From: Lentzea albida
GTDB lineage: Bacteria; Actinomycetota; Actinomycetes; Mycobacteriales; Pseudonocardiaceae
Assembly (NCBI RefSeq): GCF_900111005.1
Contig: NZ_FOFV01000007.1
Span: 248,001 to 312,000 of the forward strand
Length of the DNA: 64,000 bases
Reading direction: 5' to 3'
Position 1 is the first letter of the stretch. Each line of letters starts with the position of its first letter. The notes under the pieces were generated by a model. It saw nothing but the letters and a program-made list of their open reading frames with translations, was not told the DNA's origin and made no database searches. A program made the position numbers and the translations under genes. This document shows positions 15,718 through 23,911 of this stretch, in pieces.

Positions 15718-17031
15718 GTGACCACTTCGATGGCCCGCAAGACTGCGCTGGCAGCCTGGATCGGCAGCGCCCTCGAGTACTACGACTTCTTCATCTACGG
15801 CACCGCCGCCGCGCTGGTGTTCAACAAGGTCTTCTTCCCCGCAGCCGATCCGGCGACGGGGACGCTGCTCGCGCTCGCCACGTTCGGCGTCGGTTACCTC
15901 GCGCGGCCGCTCGGCGCGTTCGTCCTCGGGCACGTCGGCGACCGCTTCGGGCGCAAGAAGGTCCTCGTGTTCACGTTGCTGCTGATGGGTGTGGCGACCT
16001 TCGCCGTCGGTTGCCTGCCGACCTACGACACGGCCGGGGTGCTGGCACCGGTCGCGCTCGTCGTCCTCCGGCTGCTGCAAGGGCTTTCGGCGTCCGGGGA
16101 GCAGGCCGGCGCGAACTCGATGTCGCTGGAGCACGCGCCCGAGCACCGCCGCGCGTACTTCACCAGCTTCACGCTGAGCGGCACGCAGGCCGGGCAGATC
16201 CTCGCCACGGCGATCTTCCTGCCCGTGGCGGCCCTGCCCCAGGAGGACCTGCTGTCGTGGGGCTGGCGGGTCCCGTTCTGGTGCAGCGCGGTCGTCGTGG
16301 TCGTCGGGCTCGTCATCCGCCGCAAGATCGACGAGACCGCGGAGTTCAAGCGCGCCAAGGTGGCCAAGCTGCCGGTCGCGACGTTGTTCCGCACGCACTG
16401 GGCCGACGTCCTGCGCGTGGTCCTCGCGGCCACCATCGCCTCGGTCAGCACGATCTTCACCGTCTACGCGTTGAGCTACGCGGTGAACACGATCGGGCTG
16501 GAGCGCACGCCCATGCTGTGGGTCGGCGTCCTCGCCAACGTCGTCGCGCTCGCCGCGATCCCCGCGCTGGCGGGTCTTTCCGACCGGATCGGCCGCAAGC
16601 CCGTGTTCCTCGCGGGCTGCGGCGCGTGCGCGGTCCTGATCTTCCCGTACCTGTGGTCGATCTCCATCGGCGCCTACGCCCTGGTGTTCGCACTCGGGAT
16701 CCTGCTGTTCGGCGTGGCGTACTCCGCGATCAACGGCATCTGGCCGTCGCTCTACGGCGAGATGTTCAGCACGGAGGTCAGGCTGTCGGGCATGGCGATC
16801 GGCACGCAGATCGGGTTCGCGATCGCCGGTCTCGCCCCGAGCGTGGTGGCGGCGATCGGCTCCGCGCGCGAGGACTGGCTCGGTGTCGCAACGTTCACGG
16901 CAGCAGTGTGTGCGCTCAGTGCGGTGGCGATCGCTACGGGGCGCGAGACGTTCAAGCGTCCGACGGCAGAATTGGGACGAACGACGCGAGAGTCACCGGT
17001 GAGCAGCACTGGAAGTGTGCGAACGGCGTAA
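15718..17031 (+). CDS. MFS transporter, MHS family (shikimate/aromatic-acid importer, ShiA-like)
   Basis: A 437-aa, 12-TM transporter of the metabolite:H+ symporter family. AAWIGSALEYYDFFIYGTAA is the family's N-terminal signature, GHVGDRFGRKKVL is the loop 2-3 MFS motif, and GLSASGEQAGANSMSLEHAP is the MHS motif after TM4-5. Members import shikimate, dicarboxylates, alpha-ketoglutarate or proline/betaine by proton symport. With the neighbouring dehydrogenase and dehydratase, uptake of shikimate or quinate is the best guess. GTG start at 15718; the operator candidate ends 13 bases upstream. Confidence 0.88.
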   Translation: MTTSMARKTALAAWIGSALEYYDFFIYGTAAALVFNKVFFPAADPATGTLLALATFGVGYLARPLGAFVLGHVGDRFGRKKVLVFTLLLMGVATFAVGCLPTYDTAGVLAPVALVVLRLLQGLSASGEQAGANSMSLEHAPEHRRAYFTSFTLSGTQAGQILATAIFLPVAALPQEDLLSWGWRVPFWCSAVVVVVGLVIRRKIDETAEFKRAKVAKLPVATLFRTHWADVLRVVLAATIASVSTIFTVYALSYAVNTIGLERTPMLWVGVLANVVALAAIPALAGLSDRIGRKPVFLAGCGACAVLIFPYLWSISIGAYALVFALGILLFGVAYSAINGIWPSLYGEMFSTEVRLSGMAIGTQIGFAIAGLAPSVVAAIGSAREDWLGVATFTAAVCALSAVAIATGRETFKRPTAELGRTTRESPVSSTGSVRTA

Positions 17032-17120
17032 AAGAGGCTACAGTCGGGAGACCGAGCGGTTGAGCCTGCAGCTGCGTCCACTTCCGAAGTTCAGTTCGCG
17101 AAGGCCGGGAGGCTCCTGCC

Positions 17121-17504
17121 ATGCCGAACACTTTCCTCGGACCACTGCACGTGCAACGCGAGGTGCACGGTCTCGCCGTCGTCGTCCGCGCGGCCGGCGA
17201 GGTCGACGAGTTCACCGTCCTGCCGCTGAGGATGGAGTTGCAGACCGCACTCGCGATGGCGACGCCGCCGTACCCGGTCGTGGTCGACCTGTCGGCCATC
17301 CGGTTCTTCGGGTCGGCCGGGCTCAACGAACTCCTCACCCACCACCGGGACGCGCGGGCCACGGGCGTTCCGCTCCGGATCGTGGCGACGCACAAGGCCG
17401 TGCTGCGCCCGATCACGATGACCGGGCTCGACGAGGTGCTGGAACTGCACCCCGACGTCGAGCACGCGCTGTCGGCCGACCGGAGCGTCTGGACCGCCTG
17501 CTGA
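17121..17504 (+). CDS. STAS-domain anti-sigma factor antagonist-like protein
   Basis: A 127-aa single-domain STAS protein of the SpoIIAA/RsbV type. AVVVRAAGEVDEFTVLPLRM is the first strand-helix, YPVVVDLSAIRFFGSAGLNE holds the DLS-x-x-x-F-x-x-S-x-G core, and its Ser in GSAGL is where a partner anti-sigma kinase phosphorylates such proteins. In actinomycetes these partner-switch proteins free stress or developmental sigma factors. No anti-sigma kinase gene is adjacent; the nearest HATPase protein is at 33 kb. A hairpin terminator follows the stop codon. Confidence 0.85.
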   Translation: MPNTFLGPLHVQREVHGLAVVVRAAGEVDEFTVLPLRMELQTALAMATPPYPVVVDLSAIRFFGSAGLNELLTHHRDARATGVPLRIVATHKAVLRPITMTGLDEVLELHPDVEHALSADRSVWTAC

Positions 17505-17514
17505 GCAGACGGCC

Positions 17515-17553
17515 GAGCGGCGTCACCGTCCTGAATGGACCGTGACGCCGCTC
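17515..17553. terminator. Bidirectional hairpin terminator
   Basis: GAGCGGCGTCACCGTCC and GGACCGTGACGCCGCTC pair over 17 bp with one mismatch and a 5-base loop (TGAAT). It lies between the ends of the convergent STAS and phosphatase genes and probably serves both. Confidence 0.85.
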
Positions 17554-17560
17554 CCCCGCG

Positions 17561-18454
17561 TCACGGCTTGCTCAGCCGCACCAGGAACCCGTCGTGATCG
17601 GTGTGGCTCAGGCCGTACTTGGTCGTGCTGACGAACGCGTTGTCGCCCGAGAACACCACGTGCTGCACGTCTCCGCCACCCTTGCGGACGTGCCCCGGCG
17701 GTACGCAGTTCTGCGCGTTCTCCGGGTCGGAGGTGTCGTACTCGAGGTTGAAGTCGCCTCCGACCACCGTTTTCCCGCTCAGGCCCTCCGCGGACCGGAT
17801 GTTCGGGACGACGTCGAACAGCAGCGCCCGGCACTGCGCCAGCGCGACCGGTTCACTGCTCGCGGACAGGTGCGTCGCGCACGAGAGGTGGTCGCCCACG
17901 GCGTACACGCAGGCGAACGTCCGCTGCTCGTTCCCCCCGTCCTGGCTGGTGTACCGGCCGCTCCACGCGTTCACGCCGCGGTAGTTCGCCGCCGCCACGC
18001 GCCCGAGCACGGCGTTGCCGTAGTCCTGGCCGTTGACGCACTTCACCGGGGTGCCGGTGTCGCGGCGGAGCGCGGGAACGAACAGGTGGTAAACGTGGTC
18101 GCCCGGCCACGCCTGCGCCAGCGCGGGCGCCAACTGGCTCGGCACGTCGTTCGAGCAGATCTCGTTGAGCGTCACCAGGTTCGGCCGCACGCTGCGGATC
18201 AGGCCGGCCGCCTCAGGGACCGAACGGCCCTGCGAGTAGCAGCCCGCCACCCCGCTGTTGCACAGGTTCAGCTGGAGCTCCCAGAACCGTTCGGCGGCTG
18301 CGGCGGGCGCACGTTCCCGTGGCTGCACCACGACCGCCGTCGCCTCCAGGTACTCCACCGACGGACCTCCTGCCCTGACAGGTGCCGCCATGGACGTGAA
18401 CACCACGACCGCCGCCATCACGGACGCGGCCACCTTGCCGTGTCTCCGCACCAC
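17561..18454 (-). CDS. Secreted endonuclease/exonuclease/phosphatase (EEP) family protein
   Basis: A 297-aa exported protein. The N-terminus (MVRRHGKVAASVMAAVVVFT, then SMAAPVRA) is a Sec signal peptide. The mature domain has the EEP (DNase I-like) landmarks in order: LQLNLCNSG (metal Asn), VTLNEIC (metal Glu), GNAVLGR, ATHLSAS (His), GGDFNLEYD (Asp/Asn pair) and LSHTDHDGFLV (the terminal xDH catalytic pair). Such enzymes cleave phosphodiesters in nucleic acids or lipids; the substrate cannot be told. Four or more Cys suggest disulphides, as in other secreted members. GTG start at 18454 with GGAGG just upstream. Confidence 0.85.
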   Translation of the reverse strand: MVRRHGKVAASVMAAVVVFTSMAAPVRAGGPSVEYLEATAVVVQPRERAPAAAAERFWELQLNLCNSGVAGCYSQGRSVPEAAGLIRSVRPNLVTLNEICSNDVPSQLAPALAQAWPGDHVYHLFVPALRRDTGTPVKCVNGQDYGNAVLGRVAAANYRGVNAWSGRYTSQDGGNEQRTFACVYAVGDHLSCATHLSASSEPVALAQCRALLFDVVPNIRSAEGLSGKTVVGGDFNLEYDTSDPENAQNCVPPGHVRKGGGDVQHVVFSGDNAFVSTTKYGLSHTDHDGFLVRLSKP

Positions 18455-18551
18455 TTGCCCTCCAGTCGGCTGGGGTCACCGCGATCTGATCCTGGCAGCG
18501 ATCACGGCGTGGAGGGGAGCCTTTGCGGGTAGGCGGCAAACCCGGACGTCG

Positions 18552-19031
18552 TCAGGCGGGAGGCAGCAGTGCCACACCGTCCTCGTCCGCGTGCAGCACG
18601 TCCCCCGGCCTGAACTCGATCCCGCCGAACGTCACCGGCACGTCCACCTCGCCCGCGCCGGTCTTGCCGCTCTTGCGCGGGATCGTGCCGAGCGCGAACA
18701 CGCCGAGGTCCATGCCCGCGAGCGCGGCGCTGTCCCGCACGGCGCCGTGCAGCACGAGCCCGGCCCAGCCGTTCTCCACGGCCGCCGTGGCGATCAGGTC
18801 GCCCGTCAGCGCGGTGCGCAACGATCCGCGGCCGTCGACCACGAGCACGTGGCCCTCACCCGGCGTCCGCAGGAGGCCGCGCACCAGGTCGTTGTCCTCG
18901 AAGCAGCGCACCGTGCGGACCCGGCCGGCGAACCGGGCCCGGCCGCCGAAGGAGCGGAACTGCAGGTCGCACACGCGCAGCGCGTCGCCGTGTTCGTCGA
19001 CCAGGTCGGCCGTCGCGACAGGGGTGATCAC
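18552..19031 (-). CDS. rraA: RraA-family protein (regulator of RNase E activity A / HMG aldolase-like)
   Basis: A 159-aa RraA-fold protein. [20 protein letters not shown] at the start, [20 protein letters not shown], and [20 protein letters not shown] are the conserved segments; the R-D in GAVRD is the substrate-binding pair of the 4-hydroxy-4-methyl-2-oxoglutarate aldolase branch, and bona fide RraA also keeps it. In Enterobacteria RraA inhibits RNase E; in actinomycetes that role is unproven, and oxaloacetate decarboxylase/aldolase activity is possible. GTG start at 19031 with AGAGGAG. A GntR regulator is divergently transcribed 170 bases away. Confidence 0.85.
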   Translation of the reverse strand: MITPVATADLVDEHGDALRVCDLQFRSFGGRARFAGRVRTVRCFEDNDLVRGLLRTPGEGHVLVVDGRGSLRTALTGDLIATAAVENGWAGLVLHGAVRDSAALAGMDLGVFALGTIPRKSGKTGAGEVDVPVTFGGIEFRPGDVLHADEDGVALLPPA

Positions 19032-19105
19032 CGGTTCTCCTCTGGTTCGGTCATCGGAAGGTCCGATCCGGGCTGTGGTGTCGGCGTCGCCGCACCCCTC
19101 TCATG

Positions 19106-19118
19106 GTATTTCGCATAC
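19106..19118. promoter_or_regulatory. Candidate GntR operator between RraA and GntR genes
   Basis: GTAT-TTCGC-ATAC is an inverted repeat of 4-bp arms with a 5-base spacer, close to the short palindromes bound by FadR/FCD-type GntR proteins. It lies centrally in the 169-bp divergent intergenic region, the usual location for an autoregulatory site. The evidence is only pattern and position. Confidence 0.35.
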
Positions 19119-19200
19119 GGCTAAAACCGCTGAGGTGAGCCGCGTCCCGGTGGAGATCCGTAGACTGCGCGGCGAACGATCTCCCCGCGAGGATGGACGC

Positions 19201-20070
19201 ATGCCGCCGACTCAGCTCACCCGTCAGGTCGCCGCGCGCATCGTCGAGCACATCCGCGCCGAACAGGTCGCCGTCGGCACCCGGCTGGTCGAACGCACCC
19301 TGGCCGACCAGCTGCGCGTCTCGCGCTCACCCGTCCGCAACGCACTGCGCCTCCTTGCCGAGTCGGGCGCCGTCGCCGAGGCCGAAGGCGGCGGCTACAC
19401 CGTCCTCGACACCGCAGACGTCGACCTCGCCGAGGACGCGGAGGACAGCGCCGACGAGGCCGTCTACCTGACCATCGCCTCCGACCGCCTGGACGGCGTG
19501 CTGCCCGACCGCATCACCGAGAGCGCACTCGCCCGCCGGTACTCCCTCACCCCCGCGCAGCTCAACCGCATCCTGCGCCGCGCGTCGTCCGAGGACTGGA
19601 TCGAGCGGTTGCCCGGCTACGGCTGGGAGTTCAAGCCGACCCTGACTTCCGAACAGTCCTATGCGGACAGTTACCGCTTCCGTCTCACCATCGAACCGGC
19701 CGCGATCCTCGAACCCACGTTCGTGCTCGACCGCGCCGCTCTCGAGCACGTCCGCGAGCAGCAGCAACGCCTCGCGGACGGCGCCATCCACGACCTGGAC
19801 AACATCGAGCTGTTCACCATCAACCACGTCTTCCACGAGACGATCGCGGAGTGCAGCCGCAACGGTTTCTTCATCGAGGCGCTGCGCCGCGTCGACCGCC
19901 TGCGCCGCCTGGTCGAGTACCGCCGCTCACTGCCCCGGGAGAGCGGTGTCGTGCGGTGCCGCGAGCACGTGGAGATCGCCGACCTGCTGCTGGCCGACCG
20001 GCGGGTCGAGGCGGCCGAGCGGATGCGCAAGCACCTCAGCACGGTCACCGCGCAGAAGACCGGTTCCTAG
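19201..20070 (+). CDS. GntR-family (FCD) regulator with an apparent second winged helix
   Basis: A 289-aa regulator. Residues about 5-66 are a GntR winged helix (QVAARIVEHIRAEQVAVGTR, then LVERTLADQLRVSRSPVRNA). Residues about 95-150 look like a second winged helix (ITESALARRYSLTPAQLNRI, then WIERLPGYGWEFKP), an arrangement of repeated HTH seen in a minority of GntR proteins. The C-terminal helical part (about 160-285) resembles FCD, with FTINHVFHETIAECSRNGFF and CREHVEIADLLL carrying the His residues that bind metal or ligand. ATG at 19201 was chosen because the HTH follows directly. It is divergent from the RraA-like gene and probably controls it or neighbouring catabolic genes. Confidence 0.85.
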   Translation: MPPTQLTRQVAARIVEHIRAEQVAVGTRLVERTLADQLRVSRSPVRNALRLLAESGAVAEAEGGGYTVLDTADVDLAEDAEDSADEAVYLTIASDRLDGVLPDRITESALARRYSLTPAQLNRILRRASSEDWIERLPGYGWEFKPTLTSEQSYADSYRFRLTIEPAAILEPTFVLDRAALEHVREQQQRLADGAIHDLDNIELFTINHVFHETIAECSRNGFFIEALRRVDRLRRLVEYRRSLPRESGVVRCREHVEIADLLLADRRVEAAERMRKHLSTVTAQKTGS

Positions 20071-20267
20071 CGCGGGGCTCGCGGCGCTGCTGCGGGCGAG
20101 GGCGGTTAGGCGGGCCTGAGGGGTGCCCTGGGAGGTCAGAGACCTGGGCTGCCACTCCGGGGTTGTGCCGGTCGGACACCTGGGCTCCGGTGCCAGGCAC
20201 CGATCTCCGCAGGCCCTGCTCGGGGAGGTGGTCGAGTCCGCCGCCCAGTTCGGCATCCCCGCCGACG

Positions 20268-20565
20268 GAGGCGTTCGCGCCGGTCGCTGCGCTCGCCCCC
20301 CGACGACGACGCGGCGCTCGCGCGGCTGGCCGACACGAGCGAGTACGGGCTGGGGCTGAGCATCTGGACCTCGGACCCGGACCGGGCGCTCCGGCTGGCC
20401 GGGAGCGTCACGAGCGGCGCGGTGTTCGTCAACGCGATCGTCGCGTCCGACCCCCGGCTGCCCTTCGGCGGCACCAAGCGCAGCGGTCACGGACGCGAGC
20501 TCGCCGCCGCCGGCATCCGCGAGTTCACGACCGTCCGCACGTACTGGATGAGCGGTTCGGTGTAA
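20268..20565 (+). pseudogene. Aldehyde dehydrogenase C-terminal relic with frameshift
   Basis: The frame ending at TAA 20563-20565 encodes the C-terminal ~88 residues of an NAD(P)-aldehyde dehydrogenase: SEYGLGLSIWTSDPDRAL, GAVFVNAIVASDPRLPFGG and TKRSGHGRELAAAGIREF match the succinate-semialdehyde dehydrogenase branch. Just upstream, a neighbouring frame reads EAFAPVAALA, like the family's E-x-F-G-P-V motif. The two pieces meet at a run of six C at about 20296-20301, where a one-base change would restore the frame. Nothing ALDH-like lies further 5', and the catalytic Cys/Glu region is missing. The remaining 20071-20267 shows no gene. Confidence 0.75.
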
Positions 20566-20623
20566 CGAAGATTCATCGGCGACCGAAGTCCGGACATCAG
20601 AGCACCACCGGGAGGCCGCCGAA

Positions 20624-22531
20624 ATGCCCAAGATCAGCAGACGCACGGTTCTGAAGGCCGGCGGCACCGCCGCCGCGCTGACCGCCGTCGGCGTCAACGC
20701 CGGAACCGCGCACGCCGACGTGCCGACGGGCGCGAGCTTCGTGAACATCATCGCGCACTCCGACGACGACCTGCTGTTCATCAACCCGGACATCCAGCCG
20801 GCGATCCTGTCCGGCTGCCCGGTGCGGACGATCATCCTCACCGCCGACGAGTTCAACGGCACCGGCAACCTGACCCGCGAGCAGCTCTCCGCCGAGCTGC
20901 ACAAGGGCCAGCGCAACGCCTACGCGTCCCTCGCGGGCGTGGCCAGCACCTGGACGCGCACCGCGATGGTCGTGGCGGGCAAGACCGTCGAGGTCAACAC
21001 CCTCGACGGCAAGCCGAACGTGCAGCTCGTCTACCTCAACCTGCCCGACGGCGGCGACGACCTGCACCTCGACGCGCTGACCAACCTGTGGAACAGCACC
21101 TCCTACAGCACCAGCACGATCGTCCCGACCGGCAGCCCGGCGAGCCAGGTCCAGAACTACACGCAGTCCGCCCTCGTCAACGTCCTCGTCGAACTGCTGC
21201 AGCAGTTCCAGGCGACCGTGATCCGCTGCCAGGACCCCTACCCCGACGACGCCCGCTACGGCGGCGACATGCCGGAGCACTGGGACCACGTCGCCGCGGC
21301 GAAGTTCGCCCAGCGGGCCGTGAAGGCCTACGAGGGACCGACCGGCCGCCCGTACGCGCTGCTCGTCCGCTACCGCTGCTACAACACCCGCACGTCCCAG
21401 CCGAACGTGCCGCTGGCACTGCGGACGCCGAAGACCAACGCCTACAACCAGTACAAGGCGCAGGACCCGCTGACCGGCGACACGTTCGACGTGAACATGT
21501 CGCGCAGCTACGAGCGCTGGCCCGTCTCACCGCAGTGGGTCGCGCGGGACAGCGCCGGCACGCTGCACGCGTTCATCGCGGCGGGTGACTCGATCATGTG
21601 GTGGCGCCAGCCCACCGGTGGCGCCTGGGTGGGTCCGTCGCTGTTGCTGGCCGGGTCGTTCGCCCCCGGTGTCGCGGTCGCGATGCGTGGCGACAACCGC
21701 CTGCAGCTGGCGGTGCTCGACCTCGACACCGCCGCGATCCGCACCTGCACGCAGACCGCCGCGGGCGCGCAGGGCTTCGGCACGTGGACCTCGCTCGGCA
21801 ACCCCAACAGCAGCACACCCGCCTACCAGACACCGGTCTTCGGCGTCTCGAACGGCGTCCTCGAGCTGTACGTGGTGAACCGCGCCGGCACGCTCGGCAA
21901 CAAGTGGCAGGTGGGCAACGGTTTCAGCACCAGCTGGGCCACCGCGAGCGGCGGTGGCGGCAAGGCGATGTCCCAGCCCTCGGCCATCACCGCCCCGGGC
22001 GGCCGCATGCACATCTTCGCCGACGGCAACGGCAACGCGTTGCACTGGTACCAGAACGTAGGTGGCGCAACGACCTACCAGGCCCTCACGGTCGCCGCGC
22101 AGAGCACCGCGTCCATCGGCACCACCCTGGACGGGAACCGCGTCCGCGTCTTCACCCGCCGCCACAGCGACGGCACCATCGGCACCCTGCGGGAGCAGTC
22201 GGCCAACGGCGCGTGGGAGACGACGCCCCAGAACCTGGGTGGCATGGGCGGTCTCGGCCCGGTGGCGGCGGTGACCTCCGGCGGCCGCTGCCTCGCCTTC
22301 GCCCGCAACGACTCCTACGGCCTGAGCTTCACCCGCCAGGACGCGGCGGGCACCTTCACCCCGTGGCAGGACCTCGGCGGCTACGCCGAGGCGGCGCCCG
22401 CCGCGGTGGTGGACGCGCAGGGCCTCGTGCGGGTGTTCGCGCTGGGCGGCGACATGAGGCTCCACGAGCGCGTGCAGACGGCCGTGGGCCCGGACGCGCC
22501 TTTCGGGTCGTGGCAGCTGGCGGGCAACTAG
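20624..22531 (+). CDS. Tat-exported PIG-L deacetylase with C-terminal beta-propeller-like region
   Basis: A 635-aa exported protein. SRRTVLKAGGTAAALTAV is a twin-arginine signal with cleavage near AHA. Residues about 35-285 form a PIG-L (LmbE-like) domain: NIIAHSDDDLLFINPD is the A-H-x-D-D-x zinc motif, with the family's usual P and E replaced by S and D, and PEHWDHVAAAKFA supplies the downstream H-x-D-H-x zinc motif. Residues about 300-635 are repeated W/F-rich blades (GTLHAFIAAGDSIMWWRQ, GRMHIFADGNGNALHWYQ, RVRVFTRRHSDGTIG), like PLL/tectonin propellers that bind glycans. It likely de-N-acetylates an extracellular sugar polymer or glycolipid. Confidence 0.85.
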   Translation: MPKISRRTVLKAGGTAAALTAVGVNAGTAHADVPTGASFVNIIAHSDDDLLFINPDIQPAILSGCPVRTIILTADEFNGTGNLTREQLSAELHKGQRNAYASLAGVASTWTRTAMVVAGKTVEVNTLDGKPNVQLVYLNLPDGGDDLHLDALTNLWNSTSYSTSTIVPTGSPASQVQNYTQSALVNVLVELLQQFQATVIRCQDPYPDDARYGGDMPEHWDHVAAAKFAQRAVKAYEGPTGRPYALLVRYRCYNTRTSQPNVPLALRTPKTNAYNQYKAQDPLTGDTFDVNMSRSYERWPVSPQWVARDSAGTLHAFIAAGDSIMWWRQPTGGAWVGPSLLLAGSFAPGVAVAMRGDNRLQLAVLDLDTAAIRTCTQTAAGAQGFGTWTSLGNPNSSTPAYQTPVFGVSNGVLELYVVNRAGTLGNKWQVGNGFSTSWATASGGGGKAMSQPSAITAPGGRMHIFADGNGNALHWYQNVGGATTYQALTVAAQSTASIGTTLDGNRVRVFTRRHSDGTIGTLREQSANGAWETTPQNLGGMGGLGPVAAVTSGGRCLAFARNDSYGLSFTRQDAAGTFTPWQDLGGYAEAAPAAVVDAQGLVRVFALGGDMRLHERVQTAVGPDAPFGSWQLAGN

Positions 22532-22637
22532 TCGCGGCGGGTGGTTTTCCGGCCAGTCGCGCGGCGGGCCCGGCGGAACGCGACCGGCCCGCTGGAATCC
22601 GCACCGGCCAACGAGAACCGGCCCACGACCCCGGAAA

Positions 22638-22677
22638 GGCCGGGAGCGCGCACCCCTACAGGTACGCGCTCCCGGCC
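22638..22677. terminator. Hairpin terminator between PIG-L and CsbD genes
   Basis: GGCCGGGAGCGCG pairs perfectly with CGCGCTCCCGGCC (13 bp, 14-base loop). It sits 9 bases past the CsbD stop and about 106 bases after the convergent PIG-L gene, so it can serve both strands. Confidence 0.8.
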
Positions 22678-22686
22678 ACTCACAGC

Positions 22687-22863
22687 TCAGTCCTTCTTGA
22701 AGGCGTCCTTCACCTTCTCCGCCGCCTCCTTGAGGTGGCCCTTCGTCTGGTCGGCCTGCCCCTCGCCCTGGAGGCTCCTGTCGTCGGTGGCGTCGCCGAC
22801 GCCTTCCTTGACCTTGCCCTTGAGCTGGTCGGCCTTGGCGTCGATCTTGTCGTCGGTGCCCAT
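22687..22863 (-). CDS. CsbD-family stress protein, 58 aa
   Basis: This short gene translates to a 58-aa highly charged protein starting MGTDDKIDAKADQLKGKVKE and ending AAEKVKDAFKKD. The K-x-x-x-Q-x-K-G-x-x-K-E pattern, repeated as ADQTKGHLKEAAEKVK, is the CsbD signature. CsbD proteins are small, mostly helical and abundant in general stress (sigma-B regulons); their molecular role is unknown. An 8-bp inverted repeat lies in its leader. It is convergent with the PIG-L gene, with a shared terminator. Confidence 0.88.
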   Translation of the reverse strand: MGTDDKIDAKADQLKGKVKEGVGDATDDRSLQGEGQADQTKGHLKEAAEKVKDAFKKD

Positions 22864-22876
22864 GTGTCCTTCCCCG

Positions 22877-22895
22877 GCACCTGAGTCTCAGGTGC
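22877..22895 (-). promoter_or_regulatory. Inverted repeat in the CsbD leader
   Basis: GCACCTGA-gtc-TCAGGTGC is a perfect 8-bp inverted repeat with a 3-base spacer, 14 bases upstream of the CsbD start. It could be an operator or a 5' mRNA hairpin close to the ribosome-binding site; nothing else identifies it. Confidence 0.35.
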
Positions 22896-23030
22896 GACGT
22901 CCTGCCTGGAGTTCCCACAACGGCCGATCTGAACCCATCCGAGCGCGATCCGGCCTGAATCCCTGTTCGCTCGGACAGGGCCATCCAGGTGGTTTCTCTC
23001 CGCCGAACTGAATGTTCATTTGGTGGCTCG

Positions 23031-23060
23031 TTGACAGATCCGGCACCGACTCGACAGGCT
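23031..23060 (+). promoter_or_regulatory. Probable vegetative promoter of the M15 peptidase gene
   Basis: TTGACA at 23031-23036 and CAGGCT at 23055-23060, spaced by 18 bases, fit the actinomycete HrdB-type promoter. The start codon is 34 bases further on. Confidence 0.5.
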
Positions 23061-23093
23061 GCACGTCCCTGTGATCGAAAGGTGCCGCTTGTC

Positions 23094-23831
23094 ATGAGAC
23101 TCCGTTTCCTCTTACCGGTCGCCGCCCTGCTCTCCGCCGCCGTCCTCGCACCGGCGGCGACGGCCCAGGCGGACCCCGTCAGCGCCGCGGACGCCTGCTA
23201 CACCTGGAACCGCACCCTGTCGCAGGGCGCGTCGGGTGAGGACGTGCGCCAGCTGCAGATCCGGGTGGCGGGCTACCCCGGCTACGGGGCCGTGCTCGGG
23301 ATCGACGGGCAGTTCGGGCCGGCCACGAAGGCCGCGGTGACCCGCTTCCAGCAGGCGTACGGTCTCGGCGCGGACGGCATCGCCGGGTCGGCGACGTTCG
23401 CGAAGATCTACGCGTTGCAGGACGACGACTGCACGCCGATCAACTTCTCCTACGACGAGCTCAACAACTGCAACACCACGTGGGCGGGCGGCAACGTCTC
23501 CGCGGCGACGGCGCGGGCGAACGCGCTGGTGTCCATGTGGAAGCTGCAGGCGATGCGGCACGCCATGGGCGACCGGCCGATCGACGTCAACGGCGGCTTC
23601 CGCAGCGTCGCGTGCAACAACGCCGTCGGCGGTGCGTCGGGCAGCCGTCACCTCTACGGCGACGCGGTCGACCTGGGGGCCGGGCCGCAGGGCTTCTGCG
23701 CGCTGGCGCAGCAGGCGCGCAACCACGGGTTCAACGAGATCCTCGGCCCGGGCTACACCGGTCACAACGACCACGTGCACGTCGCGCACAAGTCGTCCCG
23801 CTTCTGGTCCGCCCCGAGCTGCGGCATCTGA
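23094..23831 (+). CDS. Secreted M15 zinc D-Ala-D-Ala carboxypeptidase-like protein with peptidoglycan-binding domain
   Basis: A 245-aa exported protein. MRLRFLLPVAALLSAAVLAP is a Sec signal peptide. Residues about 45-105 are a PG_binding_1 domain (GEDVRQLQIRVAGYPGYGAV, IDGQFGPATKAAVTRFQQAY). Residues about 120-245 are a peptidase M15A domain like the Streptomyces albus G zinc carboxypeptidase: NGGFRSVACN, GSRHLYGDAVDLG (zinc His and Asp) and GHNDHVHVAH (zinc His). It should trim peptide stems of cell-wall peptidoglycan. A consensus promoter precedes it and a strong hairpin follows. Confidence 0.88.
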   Translation: MRLRFLLPVAALLSAAVLAPAATAQADPVSAADACYTWNRTLSQGASGEDVRQLQIRVAGYPGYGAVLGIDGQFGPATKAAVTRFQQAYGLGADGIAGSATFAKIYALQDDDCTPINFSYDELNNCNTTWAGGNVSAATARANALVSMWKLQAMRHAMGDRPIDVNGGFRSVACNNAVGGASGSRHLYGDAVDLGAGPQGFCALAQQARNHGFNEILGPGYTGHNDHVHVAHKSSRFWSAPSCGI

Positions 23832-23839
23832 GAGCCGTG

Positions 23840-23873
23840 ACGCGGTGATCGGCGGCCACGCCGGTCACCGCGT
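23840..23873 (+). terminator. Terminator of the M15 peptidase gene
   Basis: ACGCGGTGATCGGCG and CGCCGGTCACCGCGT form a 15-bp stem with one G-U pair around a GCCA loop, followed by TTCTCGTT. This is among the clearest intrinsic terminators in the window. Confidence 0.8.
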
Positions 23874-23911
23874 TCTCGTTCCCGATCTGGACAGCGGTCC
23901 ACGGTGGGTGT

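Noticed and set aside
8006-16000. A siderophore or aromatic natural-product biosynthetic cluster
   Set aside because: No NRPS, NIS synthetase, PKS or tailoring genes are present; only transport and the dehydratase module can be supported.
17121-17504. Partner of the STAS-HATPase protein at 33 kb
   Set aside because: A partner-switch pair is possible in principle, but the genes are 16 kb apart and nothing in the sequence links them.
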